DNA of 44,125 nt from an uncultured Dorea sp. (GCA_910589275.1 CAJUTH010000031.1:1-44125), one strand, 5' to 3'; positions 1 through 9,942 are shown, counted from the stretch's first letter. Notes: generated by a model not told the origin, from the sequence alone. Numbers and translations: made by a program.

Positions 1-64
1 TTCTTGCCAAAAAGAAGCCATTTTTTACCAAAGACACAAACTATTTTACACTACCTAATCACCC

Positions 65-1945
65 TCAATTTATCTCCATCTTTCGACGGCTAAGCATCGT
101 AGCCTCGCCCGTCCCGTCAATCACATAACTGTCTATCATATAGTTCCCTTTCTGGTAATTCCAATCGGCAAGCTGGATGCCGACGGTATACATCCCTTCC
201 TCAACCATCCCCATTTGGTACCATATCAAATCGCTTTGGTCCTCTTTCGTCCAGACGGCAATCACAACAGACTGTATCCCTTTCTCCGTATTGTGGAAAT
301 TATTTATGGTGACCGGAACCGCCCCGGCATTTTCATCATAATCCCCCAAATGTACGTCCGCATAAATGATATTATTCTTATCCTTTTCTTTCCTATCAGC
401 ATTTACCTCCAACTGATGCGCTCTCGCTTTGTATCTTTCTGACGACTCATCCACATCTGCAAGCTGCTCCATCAGTTCCGATTTTTTTGAAATCTCAGTT
501 CTTTCCCTTTCTGCCCCATACACTTCTGTCAATGTAGGAGTTCCGGAAAACAGGTTGGTTCCCAATCCCAGACGATCTCCTTCCACAACGGCGCCCAGCG
601 CGGCTAATGTAGTGGGAAACATATCAAAGGTGGAGTACAGCCTTTCACCGTCATCCTTGTTTTCAGCCGCCGCATTAATATATGTTGTATATACCCTTCG
701 CTGATAATCACGCGGTACGTCTTTACAGAAATCCGAATCCATCGTCAGATGGTCCCCGCAGATCACAATCGCCGTATCTTTGTAAAACGGCTGTTCCTGC
801 ACCCATTTTACAAACTCGTCAACATGCCTGCTGGAGCACGCCATAACGTCCGCATACTGTTCCCCATAATCGTCACGGCAATATTCACAGGGCGCCCCGT
901 CTTCAAAATGCGTATCGACCGTAAGCATCGTCAGATTAAAAGGCTTCCCTTCCTCGTCCATCTGCGTCAGCCTCTCTTTTGCAAACTCAAACAGCTTATG
1001 ATCTTCAAATCCCCACCAGACCTTATATCCAGGCGGAATCATACCAGACTCTAACGCGTAATTATAGTCTATAACATCATATTTCCCGTGTTCGGTAAAA
1101 AATAGCCGCCTCCCGCCAAAAGTCGCGTCCGTACCGAAAAGCAGCGACTGTGAATATCCTTCCTCTTCAAGAATGTCTCCCAGCGTAGTAATTCCGGGAA
1201 AAAAATGTTCCTGCGTATCCATGGAGTTAACATCAATTGATACCTGAAGCGGAATGCCCGACGTCTGGGCGAATAATCCTCCCATGGTCCATGTAGCACC
1301 TGGCAGCGTAATCGCTCCGTTTAATTGTTTACTTTTTCCGGAAAAATCTTCATTCTCCTTGGCAAGCTTTGTCAGCTCCGGAATACACCCCTTTTCAAAC
1401 GACCCTCCATCCTCTTTATCAGCATAAGTCATTTCCATCGATTCCAAAAAAATATAGATCAGATTTTTTTTCTGCTCCGGAAACTCTATGCCTACTGAAT
1501 CGGGCGCCACATAATTTTCATCAATGAATGTTGAATATGTACTCTGAGACGCCGTATAATCTTTCAAGTCCAGTTTTGAATATACCTCATACCCGGCAGA
1601 CGCCAGCGCCGTTATAGAAAAAACTAATAAAAAACATATTCCAAAGCGATAATATTTCACCCCCCCTCCTCTTACATGATACTGTACAGCAGCAATAGCC
1701 AGCAGGCAAAACAATAAAATCATTGGTGTTCCGCAATATGAAAAATAATCCTTTATCATATCCGTATTTGTTCCGTCAAGCGGGGAGGTTATCGTATAAA
1801 TCAACTCATCCGCCGACAAATTCGCCCACGTCTTAAACATCCAATGCTCGCTGCAATATGCCAGAAAAGAAATAAGGCAGAAACCAAATACAATCACTGT
1901 CCATATATAAATTATTCCCTTTTTTAACATATGTTTTATCCGCAT
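65..1945 (-). CDS. OpgB/LtaS-type phosphoglycerol transferase with C-terminal GBS Bsp-like repeat
   Basis: This is a 626-aa membrane enzyme of the alkaline-phosphatase superfamily. It probably transfers phosphoglycerol from phosphatidylglycerol to a surface glycan outside the membrane. Hydrophobic segments lie near residues 10-31, 73-92 and 99-118, so three rather than the five of typical LtaS. The catalytic domain starts around 160 with FLESME (E168). It continues with ATWTMGG (217-223), which resembles the nucleophile region of OpgB/MdoB and is followed by SGIPL, and with the metal-binding GDHLTM motif. The last ~65 residues (AVWTKEDQSDLIWY onward) match the GBS/Bsp-like repeats of the autolysin at 13,625-18,268. 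The start has an AGGAGG site 9 nt upstream. It is the last gene of the export operon. The superfamily is secure; the phosphoglycerol substrate is inferred, and phosphoethanolamine transfer or sulfatase activity is less likely. Confidence 0.85.
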   Translation of the reverse strand: MRIKHMLKKGIIYIWTVIVFGFCLISFLAYCSEHWMFKTWANLSADELIYTITSPLDGTNTDMIKDYFSYCGTPMILLFCLLAIAAVQYHVRGGGVKYYRFGICFLLVFSITALASAGYEVYSKLDLKDYTASQSTYSTFIDENYVAPDSVGIEFPEQKKNLIYIFLESMEMTYADKEDGGSFEKGCIPELTKLAKENEDFSGKSKQLNGAITLPGATWTMGGLFAQTSGIPLQVSIDVNSMDTQEHFFPGITTLGDILEEEGYSQSLLFGTDATFGGRRLFFTEHGKYDVIDYNYALESGMIPPGYKVWWGFEDHKLFEFAKERLTQMDEEGKPFNLTMLTVDTHFEDGAPCEYCRDDYGEQYADVMACSSRHVDEFVKWVQEQPFYKDTAIVICGDHLTMDSDFCKDVPRDYQRRVYTTYINAAAENKDDGERLYSTFDMFPTTLAALGAVVEGDRLGLGTNLFSGTPTLTEVYGAERERTEISKKSELMEQLADVDESSERYKARAHQLEVNADRKEKDKNNIIYADVHLGDYDENAGAVPVTINNFHNTEKGIQSVVIAVWTKEDQSDLIWYQMGMVEEGMYTVGIQLADWNYQKGNYMIDSYVIDGTGEATMLSRRKMEIN

Positions 1946-1971
1946 ATGTTACTTCCTCCTCTTTTGTCATT

Positions 1972-3120
1972 TTACCGATTTTTACTGCTGCCCTCGGTAA
2001 TCGGAAATCCGCGGCCCTCTCCTATTTTCTTCCTAAATATGCTATCGAATCGTATCGAATCCGTCATTTTCGACATCAGCCATCCCATAAAAACTGAGAC
2101 ACATATAAATATGATATAGAGCACTTTATAATATCCTCTGTTCATCAGCGATGAAACAAAAGATGCATTTTCAATCAGATTCCTGATAATCACAAGATGC
2201 CAAAGATAGATGCCATATTCACACTTTGACAGCCACAAAAACGCTCTATAAAGCCTTCTTGAACTATCGCACTCAATATACGATACGGCATATAAAAAGA
2301 CGCCTATCGCTGCCGCAATCAATGTATGCCAGACATAACCCGATATATTATTTGTATGAATTCCACATTTTGCACCAATCTTACAGATTAGTAAAAGCGC
2401 TGCGATTCCGAAAAGGCTTCCGCCATATGCCCACGGCCTTTTCAATTGCTTCTTTCTATGTACAACTAAATCTGCAACCGCCATTCCGACCACAAAATTA
2501 TCCAATGACGTTAAAACTTGACGCCCCGCAAAAAATCCTAAATGCTCTCCGCCAAGCATCGGGAGGACAAATCGGAACACGGCCGTTTTACATACCACCG
2601 TAAATACAATACAGGCAGACAGAAACAAAAAATTCCATTTCTTAATTCCTTTATATAACGGTATCGCAATAATATAAAACTGCACTGTAACCCCTATCGT
2701 CCACAGCACCCCGTTAATCGCTCCCGCATAACCGGGAAACAAATTATGGATAAACAATACATGTGTAATAATATTTGCCCAGTTAGACCGCGATAAATAT
2801 ATGGCTCCCGATCCCAAAAACATTGTAATTAATAAACAGATATAATATGAGGGTATGATCCGTTTACACCTCTTTTGCATAAAAGAAGCAAATGACAGCG
2901 AATTATTATTCTCCGCGCCCCACAGAGAACAATATATACCATAACCGCTTAAAACAAAAAAGCATGTTACGCCCAGCTCGCCGCCCAATGATACGATTAA
3001 CTTGACGATCGGTATTTGAAATCCTGTCGAGTTTGTCAAAACCCAGCTATGGTACAATACAACCAGAAGTGTTGCGCAAGCCCGTACAATATCTAAATTC
3101 CTATTTCTCTCCACTCCCAT
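1972..3120 (-). CDS. OafA-type membrane acyltransferase (acyltransferase family 3)
   Basis: This 382-aa protein is a polytopic membrane protein with about ten hydrophobic helices. It opens with the family signature NLDIVRACATLLVVLYH, where R13 and H24 are the usual conserved residues. Family members O-acetylate or O-succinylate surface polysaccharides using a cytoplasmic acyl-CoA donor. It starts 31 nt after the glycosyltransferase stop and ends 26 nt before the phosphoglycerol transferase. It is therefore very probably a decorating enzyme for the glycan exported by the ABC transporter upstream. No SGNH extracellular domain is fused. The acyl group and the acceptor cannot be read from the sequence. 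Confidence 0.88.
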   Translation of the reverse strand: MGVERNRNLDIVRACATLLVVLYHSWVLTNSTGFQIPIVKLIVSLGGELGVTCFFVLSGYGIYCSLWGAENNNSLSFASFMQKRCKRIIPSYYICLLITMFLGSGAIYLSRSNWANIITHVLFIHNLFPGYAGAINGVLWTIGVTVQFYIIAIPLYKGIKKWNFLFLSACIVFTVVCKTAVFRFVLPMLGGEHLGFFAGRQVLTSLDNFVVGMAVADLVVHRKKQLKRPWAYGGSLFGIAALLLICKIGAKCGIHTNNISGYVWHTLIAAAIGVFLYAVSYIECDSSRRLYRAFLWLSKCEYGIYLWHLVIIRNLIENASFVSSLMNRGYYKVLYIIFICVSVFMGWLMSKMTDSIRFDSIFRKKIGEGRGFPITEGSSKNR

Positions 3121-3151
3121 TTTCTACTCAAGCCTTTCTGCTTTACCCAAT

Positions 3152-5617
3152 TTAAATGACCGCTTTTCCAATCAATACTCTGTCATAATCCTTCTGCTTT
3201 CTATCGGTAAAGTCTCTTTTGTAATACTGCCGGTATTCCTCCGCCATCTCTTCTATATTTTTTCCATGGTAAGAAACGGCTCTCCGTTTCTTTTCTTCAT
3301 AATCCGCCTTATTTTCTATGACCGCTCTCAGCTTACCAAGAATATTTTCTGCGTCGGCATCCCTTTCTACAAGCCATCCGCATCCGTTCTTCCGAATACG
3401 TTCTCCCATTGCCCCGATATCGCTGGCCAAAACAGGAACTTTGCACATCAAAGCTTCTGAAACTGTATAGGAAAAGGTCTCCGGCCAGATCGATAAGATA
3501 CAGATAATATCTATTTCATATGCAGACAATAACTGCGGCAGATCATTTCTCTCATATGCTCCCAGCATTAACAAATTTTTCTGCTTTAGATTCTGCAGCT
3601 TGTCGTCATTCATATTGCCAAAAATATACCAATTAATATTCTCCTTTTCCTTTATAATCATCTCATAAGCAAGCCTGCTTCCTTTTGCAGGAACCAGCCC
3701 TCCTATAAAAGCAACATTGAAGTTATGATTCTTCTGCACTTCCTTTTTCCTGTTTGAAAACTTTATTTTGTTCTTATCAGAATATAATTTTCCTTTGGAT
3801 CTAATAAGAACACGTAGGGTAAGTCTGCCATTTCGGTATAAATTCCTAAAGACTTTTGCATGAAATCCGCAATATTCATACCCGGAATTTTGAAAGGCGT
3901 CGGCCACGTCTGTCCTTCTCACCACATTTGTATTTACATAATACTTATGATGCGCCGTGTCTTCTATTTCCAGAAAGATTTCATTCTCCCGGCTGTCCAT
4001 CCCCTCCAAAAATGCCCAGCCTGTAACAGCCTCCTTATCCTCCGGATGATTTAATGCAAAATCAAAATGACTTTTTACCTGATTCGTTTTAATAATTTCG
4101 TTTACCTGATCCTGCTCAATCCGGTTAAACTCACAGCCGTGATAAATGGGCTGTACCTTTTCGCTTATTCCACTATACAAAGATAAAAAGATATCTTTCG
4201 TGCTTTCAGAAGGCGTGTATATCTGCCTGCACATCTTTAAGACTTTTCCGCACTCCTGTCTCCATTCCGCTATATAATCCGTGGTATCGTCTATATTCTT
4301 CGTTTCTTTCAAGCAGCTCCCGCAAAAATCCGAATCACGGCAAACTTCGCAGTAATAACCTTTATAACACATTAATTTTTCATTTGGACAAATCAAATAA
4401 AAATCATGCAATGTTAAATGTATCGGTATATTTAACGCATGGGCGGCATAAAAAATGTCAAATGTAAGGCAGCTTGTATGATGTACATGCACCAAGTCTA
4501 TATGAAATGCACGCAGCACATTATCATAAATCCTGTAATGTTCCTCATTTCGGAATACCGGGCGCTCCGGCCTGCCGCCGATATAGAATTCCAAAGTTTC
4601 CGCCGGCATATCCCCAACATATACAGAAAGCCGGAGTTTATCCATAGTACGCGCCATGACAAAGACATTATATTCACTCTTCATAGCCATGGCCATATCT
4701 CTTACATGGAACTGGGTTCCCCCTACATGATCCTCAGAATCTATACGAAAATCAGAATGTACCAGATACAGCACATTCTTCCTGCCATTGCTTATTCTCT
4801 GAAACAAATTAATATTGTCCCGGATATATTGATCCGGATTCGATTCACAATACGACTGATTCTTTTCCATAATCGAAGGATACCGCTCCTTAAGTATCCC
4901 TTCGTTTGTCTCAAACAGCGATTCCCTCTGTTCCGGCCGGCGCGACGGCGTTCCTTTGCGATAGACAAACGTATCGTCGCACGCCGCGTGGGTATATCCA
5001 AGCAATCCTGCCCGGCAGCAGAAATCCTGCGCCGCTCCGTATTCCCCTTCAAAAGAACCGGAATCAAACAATCCTGTCCGTTTGATTGTTTCCCTCTTAA
5101 CATACATGCAGAAGCCGTCCGGCAGAGCAATGTAAGGATAACGCCTCATGCTGCAGCGTTCAATTATCTCCGCATATCCATCAGCCGATAGATTTTCCGG
5201 CAGCTTATTATTCTGACACATAATAGGAACTGAACATACCGACGCATGATTCGACATAGGGGTAACCGTTCCTATTTCGTCAGAAGAATAGGCGCACACC
5301 GCCATCTTATCCAGCCAGTTCTTTGTGACCATTGTATCCGAATCTAACAATAATACATCCCTGTCTTCTGTAAGCAGTATGCCGGTATTTACACTTTCTG
5401 CAAAGCCTTTGTATTCTTCATTCTGAATAAACAGAACATTCTCTTCCTCCTGCGCCTTCAGATAAGGAACCATTCTTTCATCCGTACTGCAGTCATCGAC
5501 CAAGATTACCCTGTCCCATGAAAGGTTCGTAAACCTGCGGATACTGCGCATGCACAGCACTAAATCCTCATATGCGTTATAGACTGGTATCACGATATCG
5601 ATAGGTTTTCTGTACAT
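3152..5617 (-). CDS. Bifunctional GT2-GT4 glycosyltransferase with inserted beta domain
   Basis: This 821-aa protein is a cytoplasmic fusion of two glycosyltransferases. Residues 1-260 form a GT2 domain (IDIVIPVYN, VDDCSTD, metal-binding DSD at 92-94). A GT-B fold of the GT4 type follows: N-lobe about 283-500 and C-lobe about 632-800, containing SIWPETFSYT and the family's conserved glutamate. Between the lobes is an extra ~110-residue beta-rich segment (about 515-625) with VTGWAF and RRTDV...CGF. Its pattern reappears at the N-terminus of the 1118-aa enzyme. The N-lobe also has a Cys-rich loop (CxxCxxxxxC type) that may bind zinc. The start codon lies one base after the upstream stop, whose last codons contain the GGAGG site, so translation is coupled. 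It likely extends the exported polymer; the sugars are unknown. Confidence 0.85.
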   Translation of the reverse strand: MYRKPIDIVIPVYNAYEDLVLCMRSIRRFTNLSWDRVILVDDCSTDERMVPYLKAQEEENVLFIQNEEYKGFAESVNTGILLTEDRDVLLLDSDTMVTKNWLDKMAVCAYSSDEIGTVTPMSNHASVCSVPIMCQNNKLPENLSADGYAEIIERCSMRRYPYIALPDGFCMYVKRETIKRTGLFDSGSFEGEYGAAQDFCCRAGLLGYTHAACDDTFVYRKGTPSRRPEQRESLFETNEGILKERYPSIMEKNQSYCESNPDQYIRDNINLFQRISNGRKNVLYLVHSDFRIDSEDHVGGTQFHVRDMAMAMKSEYNVFVMARTMDKLRLSVYVGDMPAETLEFYIGGRPERPVFRNEEHYRIYDNVLRAFHIDLVHVHHTSCLTFDIFYAAHALNIPIHLTLHDFYLICPNEKLMCYKGYYCEVCRDSDFCGSCLKETKNIDDTTDYIAEWRQECGKVLKMCRQIYTPSESTKDIFLSLYSGISEKVQPIYHGCEFNRIEQDQVNEIIKTNQVKSHFDFALNHPEDKEAVTGWAFLEGMDSRENEIFLEIEDTAHHKYYVNTNVVRRTDVADAFQNSGYEYCGFHAKVFRNLYRNGRLTLRVLIRSKGKLYSDKNKIKFSNRKKEVQKNHNFNVAFIGGLVPAKGSRLAYEMIIKEKENINWYIFGNMNDDKLQNLKQKNLLMLGAYERNDLPQLLSAYEIDIICILSIWPETFSYTVSEALMCKVPVLASDIGAMGERIRKNGCGWLVERDADAENILGKLRAVIENKADYEEKKRRAVSYHGKNIEEMAEEYRQYYKRDFTDRKQKDYDRVLIGKAVI

Positions 5618-5618
5618 A

Positions 5619-7811
5619 TTACCTCCGTATAAATTGCTTTATCTTTCTGGTCTTTTCTAATAATTTCCATCCTTTGGAATTTTCCATATCCGCAATGATC
5701 TGCTTCAGCCTTTGAATCTCCGCATCCCTTGCTATTACAGCGTCCTCAATTGTGGAAATATAATTTTCCCTTTTTTCCCATCGCTCTCTTTGTACCTGCA
5801 AAAGCCCAAGCGCCGCCTCATCATCCAGATACTGCAGTGTTCCGTATAAGACTAACTTTCCTTCCGTCTTCGCTTCGTCTGGAAATTCGTATTGAGGATC
5901 ACTGTTCAAAAACACATCGCGGCCTTCGGATACAAGATCGGCGTTAACAGCCTTGAGCCGGAACTCATGTTGTCCGGCCTTGACATATACTTTGCACGCG
6001 CAAAAGCGGTTTTCCGCCGGATCCCACCGAAGACGCCTAATCTCCTCCGGATGTTCAATTTCATAAACTGTCTCAAACGTATCGTCCTTTAACGATACTT
6101 CTTTATGCATCTTTGTATCTTCACTATATCCCTGTCCTCTGTCAATATACAGAGCCATCTGCGCCTCATGAACTCTTTTGATATGCTTCTCAAAATCAAA
6201 CGACTTTTTAGAAACAGAATATTGTTCCATCCGATTTGCTTTGACATAACATAATGTAAAATATCGATTCCACTCTTCAAATTCCTCTGCCATTATATCA
6301 CTAATTCCATAATGTCGAAAGAAGTCTTTTTTTGGTAATTTAAATTCCAGTTCCTTGTGCGAGCCATACAGCTCGTTCAAATTTCTCCATATTATAAACT
6401 GCTTTGGAATCCAGAAATCAAACGTCCACTCCGAATCTATAATCCGATAGGAATCCTCCGCGCAGAAGACATTTTCACAAGTCACGTCTATATTCGCCGG
6501 TTTGACGCACTCTAATTCTTCCAGCCTATTTACCTTTCCAAAAACCATCTCAAATTCTTTGGTTCGATAATCCGCTATAGAGGCTTTGGCAAACATTGGT
6601 TCAAACAAAGCGTCAATCAAAGCCATAATTCCATCCTTATTTCCATGGAATACGGCCTTTGCTACTTTATCATTCAGCGTTTCTTCTGCTATAAACGGAT
6701 ACTTAATCTCTTCTTTTATTTTTTCACCAGCCACACACCGCATATTTTGATAATAAACAGTCTGCTCATACTGGTGCATTCGATCCAGATGCACTTTGGC
6801 CTCTTCGTGCAATGGATATTTATAGACAAACTTTTCCCCCGCTGCGGATTCAATTCTTGTCCCAATCTTAAATTCGTCCGCACGATCGCTGTTTAATTTG
6901 ACATATTCAATCTTTCTTTCATCCTCCTGCGCTTCCCGGCAGATTTCCACTATAAATGAATTGGCAAAAATATCCGCTGCCTTTTCTCTCTTTAAGCTGT
7001 CTGTCACAGCGCTTTCGTTGTATAATAGAAAGCGATTTTCATTATAATTATAATAGTCTCTTCCATACCCCATTTTATTAATCGTGCTGTCGGTATAGAT
7101 TACATTTGGAAACTTATAATCCGGATATGGATAATAGAATTTGTTACATACTGTCCCGGCCTTTTCACATAACTGTACAATCTCATATTTAGAAAATGTC
7201 CGGACATTATGCTCATCCTCATAATCGTTCAATCCCAAAAAGAAACGGCCTGTGTGATCTTCCGGAGCTCCGGTAAAATATTTTATCCCCAGCCGGTTCT
7301 CTATGGCAATCAATATTCTCCCATGGGCGTCTAATTTACCTGCCAGAAGTCTTAAAAAAGTCTCATATGGCGTATCTCCGTTGGTAAAGCTGGCGGCATA
7401 TTCAAAAACTCCATTTAAAACAATATAATCAAAAACCTGTTCCTTTTGGATATCATTTATATTTCCAACGATCAGCTCCAGATTATCATATTTTTTATTT
7501 CTTCCATAATTAATATCAGCCCGGCGCTTTGACAATTCCACCGATACAACCTTATCCGCTTTCTCGCACAGCATTCCCGTAATAGCCCCGCACCCAGAAC
7601 CAACTTCCAAAATAGAAGCCTTTTCTTTAAAGGGATACCAGTTCAGCACGTTTTCTCTTTCCTTGGATAAATGATACACAATAGGGAATTCCGGTTCGTC
7701 TATATCTTCTAATTTTACTCCCTGCCGCACCAATTCCAATATCTTCCGTTCAATATCGCCATCCGAATATAAATCTTCACCTGAATAAAAATCTAAATTA
7801 TACTTTGCCAT
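5619..7811 (-). CDS. WbdD-like methyltransferase / kinase-like / coiled-coil fusion, putative glycan chain terminator
   Basis: From the chosen start this is a 730-aa protein. I chose the ATG at 7811 because GGAGAG lies 7 nt upstream; the in-frame ATG at 7826, overlapping the ABC gene stop, has no ribosome site. Residues 45-235 form a class I SAM methyltransferase (ILEVGSGCG, motif I at 70-75). Residues ~310-515 look like a degenerate kinase fold: FVYKYPL (K331), NIDVTCENVF (D442, N447) in place of a catalytic loop, and IDSEWTF (D459) in place of DFG. A beta-rich region (~580-680) follows, then a charged coiled coil (~690-715) ending in SKGWKLLEKTRKIK. This order matches the E. coli O9a capping enzyme WbdD, which also works with a Wzm/Wzt exporter. 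The methyltransferase is firm; the kinase fold and capping role are inference. Confidence 0.75.
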   Translation of the reverse strand: MAKYNLDFYSGEDLYSDGDIERKILELVRQGVKLEDIDEPEFPIVYHLSKERENVLNWYPFKEKASILEVGSGCGAITGMLCEKADKVVSVELSKRRADINYGRNKKYDNLELIVGNINDIQKEQVFDYIVLNGVFEYAASFTNGDTPYETFLRLLAGKLDAHGRILIAIENRLGIKYFTGAPEDHTGRFFLGLNDYEDEHNVRTFSKYEIVQLCEKAGTVCNKFYYPYPDYKFPNVIYTDSTINKMGYGRDYYNYNENRFLLYNESAVTDSLKREKAADIFANSFIVEICREAQEDERKIEYVKLNSDRADEFKIGTRIESAAGEKFVYKYPLHEEAKVHLDRMHQYEQTVYYQNMRCVAGEKIKEEIKYPFIAEETLNDKVAKAVFHGNKDGIMALIDALFEPMFAKASIADYRTKEFEMVFGKVNRLEELECVKPANIDVTCENVFCAEDSYRIIDSEWTFDFWIPKQFIIWRNLNELYGSHKELEFKLPKKDFFRHYGISDIMAEEFEEWNRYFTLCYVKANRMEQYSVSKKSFDFEKHIKRVHEAQMALYIDRGQGYSEDTKMHKEVSLKDDTFETVYEIEHPEEIRRLRWDPAENRFCACKVYVKAGQHEFRLKAVNADLVSEGRDVFLNSDPQYEFPDEAKTEGKLVLYGTLQYLDDEAALGLLQVQRERWEKRENYISTIEDAVIARDAEIQRLKQIIADMENSKGWKLLEKTRKIKQFIRR

Positions 7812-7825
7812 AGCAGCGCTCTCCA

Positions 7826-9100
7826 TTAGCTAAATTTCTTCAACTCTGTTACCGGATTCAAATCATAAAACCCATCTGTTATTTTGTCAGAAACTACAGT
7901 CATACTGCAGACATCATACATCCTATGATAAACTGTCAGCTCGCCTCTCTCATATCCTGTACATCCCAGAGACAATAAATATTCGCCCCTTTGAAGATTC
8001 ATAACCTGCGTGTACTTTATTTCATAGACCTGCCCTGGCTTTCCTGTTCCCGTATCTATTTTTTCATACATGGAATTCGTTCCTGTTATTGTCGTCCCCT
8101 TTAGATTCTTAATTGCAAATGCAAATATAGGCGCTTCAATCGTATCATGAAAGCATACTCTCATTTTAATTGTGAACTTACTTCCTTTATCAATAATATT
8201 TGTAATATCTCCGTCTTCATTCACAATAGAAAAATCCTCAATAACTGCCCGGCCAGACCCATATACATCCGCATCCGGATTCAGACTGAGGCCGCCTTTC
8301 CAAAGCTGCTTGTCTTTCCCATCGTCATTTTCCGTCTTTTCCTCCCCTGTAAATTCGGTATCCTCTTGATGTACTAATACTTTTTTGTATAAATCAACGA
8401 TTTCTTTCGGTTTTCCTTCCGCCATCTTCACCCCTTTATTCAAAAGGACAACTTTATCACAGTATTTACTGATACTGCTCAAATCATGGCTTACAAATAG
8501 TATTGTTTTACCCAAGCTTTTAAACTCTTCAAATTTCTTATAGCATTTTGCCTGAAAAAAAACGTCTCCCACCGACAACGCTTCGTCCACAATCAAAATT
8601 TCAGGATCAATATTAATTGCTACCGCAAACGCCAGACGGACGAACATTCCGCTGGAGTACGTCTTAACAGGCTGATTTACAAACTCCCCAATATCCGCAA
8701 AATCCAGTATATCCTGAAGCTTTGTATCAATTTCCTCTCTACTGAAACCAATCATGGTTCCGTTTAAATATACATTCTCGATTCCTGTATACTCCATATT
8801 AAATCCAGCGCCCAACTCCAAAAGCGCAGAAATGCGTCCGTTAATATCAACTTCACCCTTTGAAGGATTCAATACGCCCGTAATAATCTTTAAAATCGTA
8901 GACTTGCCGGAGCCGTTTGTTCCAATAATACCGACTGTTTCTCCCTTTTTCACATCAAAAGAAACATCATGCAGCGCATAATGCTCCTTATATCTCTTTT
9001 TCTTTGACAAACCAAGTGATTCTTTCAGACGATCCACAGGTTTATCATATAATTTATACTGCTTGTCAACCTGTTTTACCCTAATTGCATATTCTTCCAT
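7826..9100 (-). CDS. ABC exporter ATPase with Wzt-like C-terminal carbohydrate-recognition domain
   Basis: This is the nucleotide-binding subunit of a polysaccharide exporter (TagH/RfbE/Wzt family). The reading frame is open to 9232, but the start at 9100 is preferred. It has AGAGGTGG just upstream, gives MEEYAIRVKQ at the usual beginning of the family, and leaves a 14-nt gap after the permease. The product is 424 aa. Walker A GTNGSGKST is at 60-68, the signature TYSSGMFVRLAFA at 148-160, Walker B ILIVDEALSVGD at 168-179, and the H-loop SHD at 204-206. Residues ~275-424 form a beta-sandwich like Wzt_C, which in Gram-negative homologues recognises the modified non-reducing end of the glycan. 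The next gene is the putative capping enzyme, which supports a cap-dependent export mechanism. Confidence 0.92.
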   Translation of the reverse strand: MEEYAIRVKQVDKQYKLYDKPVDRLKESLGLSKKKRYKEHYALHDVSFDVKKGETVGIIGTNGSGKSTILKIITGVLNPSKGEVDINGRISALLELGAGFNMEYTGIENVYLNGTMIGFSREEIDTKLQDILDFADIGEFVNQPVKTYSSGMFVRLAFAVAINIDPEILIVDEALSVGDVFFQAKCYKKFEEFKSLGKTILFVSHDLSSISKYCDKVVLLNKGVKMAEGKPKEIVDLYKKVLVHQEDTEFTGEEKTENDDGKDKQLWKGGLSLNPDADVYGSGRAVIEDFSIVNEDGDITNIIDKGSKFTIKMRVCFHDTIEAPIFAFAIKNLKGTTITGTNSMYEKIDTGTGKPGQVYEIKYTQVMNLQRGEYLLSLGCTGYERGELTVYHRMYDVCSMTVVSDKITDGFYDLNPVTELKKFS

Positions 9101-9114
9101 TCCAGTCCACCTCT

Positions 9115-9942
9115 TTACAGCACATCGGCAAAATGTACTTTCAATCTCCGGAATACTATCATACCAAGCGCCAAAACTAATCCTGTCAGAATCCAAAAAT
9201 ATAGTGTCGTACTGGCATGTTCCCAGAACCATACTTTATCGATTAATGCGTCTCTATATCCCGTAACAATATAATACATCGGATTCAATTTAAATATCGT
9301 GATCAATACCGGCGGCAGCTCTATTGTGTTGATGTTCCACATAATAGGGGTCATCCAGACTCCTACCTGCAATACAATATTAATGATTTGAGAAAGATCC
9401 CGAAAAAAAATCATAATTGCACAAGTCAGATATGCCAGTCCTAAAGTCAGCACGAACATTGCAAAAGTATAATAAATAATCTGCAGCGTATATAAATCCG
9501 GATAACGATGATATGCACAGTACAATACCAATGTAAATGTGATAAAAAACAAGTGTACAAAAAGAGCCGATATTAATTTCACCACAGGCAGAATACTTAT
9601 TTTAAATACAACCTTCTTGACAAGATAACTATACTCGATCAGTGAATTTGCTCCGCCGGTCAGCGCATCCTGAAAGAAAAACCATGGCACAAGACCAGCG
9701 ACCAGCCATAACACAAAGGGCACGCTGATCCCCGAATGGGTACTAATGCCCCCGGCCTTCAATCCTTTTTCAAACACAAACCAATATACCAACACTGTCA
9801 CAATCGGCTGTATAAAGGCCCAGACTGTTCCCAGATATGAGCCTGCAAACTTGGTCTTAAAATCATTTTTTGATAACCGGAATATTAACTCTTTACTATG
9901 CCAAAGTTCCTTTGGTATAGTGCCAAATTCTCTGCTTTCCAT
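9115..9942 (-). CDS. ABC-2 type polysaccharide export permease
   Basis: This is a membrane subunit of the TagG/RfbD/Wzm family (275 aa from ATG 9942). It has six hydrophobic helices and the family features: the amphipathic N-terminal RLSKNDFKTKFAGSYLGTVWAFIQP segment, the PW-containing loop (GLVPWFFF), and MTPIMW near residue 200. It pairs with the ATPase directly downstream to move a lipid-linked glycan across the membrane. The start is ambiguous. A TTG two codons earlier (9948) is better spaced from AAGGA, whereas the ATG at 9942 is about 11 nt away. It is the first gene after a perfect consensus promoter. Confidence 0.92.
   Translation of the reverse strand: MESREFGTIPKELWHSKELIFRLSKNDFKTKFAGSYLGTVWAFIQPIVTVLVYWFVFEKGLKAGGISTHSGISVPFVLWLVAGLVPWFFFQDALTGGANSLIEYSYLVKKVVFKISILPVVKLISALFVHLFFITFTLVLYCAYHRYPDLYTLQIIYYTFAMFVLTLGLAYLTCAIMIFFRDLSQIINIVLQVGVWMTPIMWNINTIELPPVLITIFKLNPMYYIVTGYRDALIDKVWFWEHASTTLYFWILTGLVLALGMIVFRRLKVHFADVL

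Noticed and set aside
1..64. Terminator after the phosphoglycerol transferase
   Set aside because: A 5-bp ttctt/aagaa stem next to T and A runs is not convincing, and the window ends there.
4439..5191. 250-aa open frame on the plus strand inside the GT2-GT4 gene
   Set aside because: It is antisense to a clear glycosyltransferase, has no ribosome site or family motif, and its composition is that of a shadow frame.
7826..9232. Longer form of the ABC ATPase starting at 9232
   Set aside because: The extra 44 residues overlap the permease gene, do not look like the family, and the start at 9100 has a strong ribosome site.
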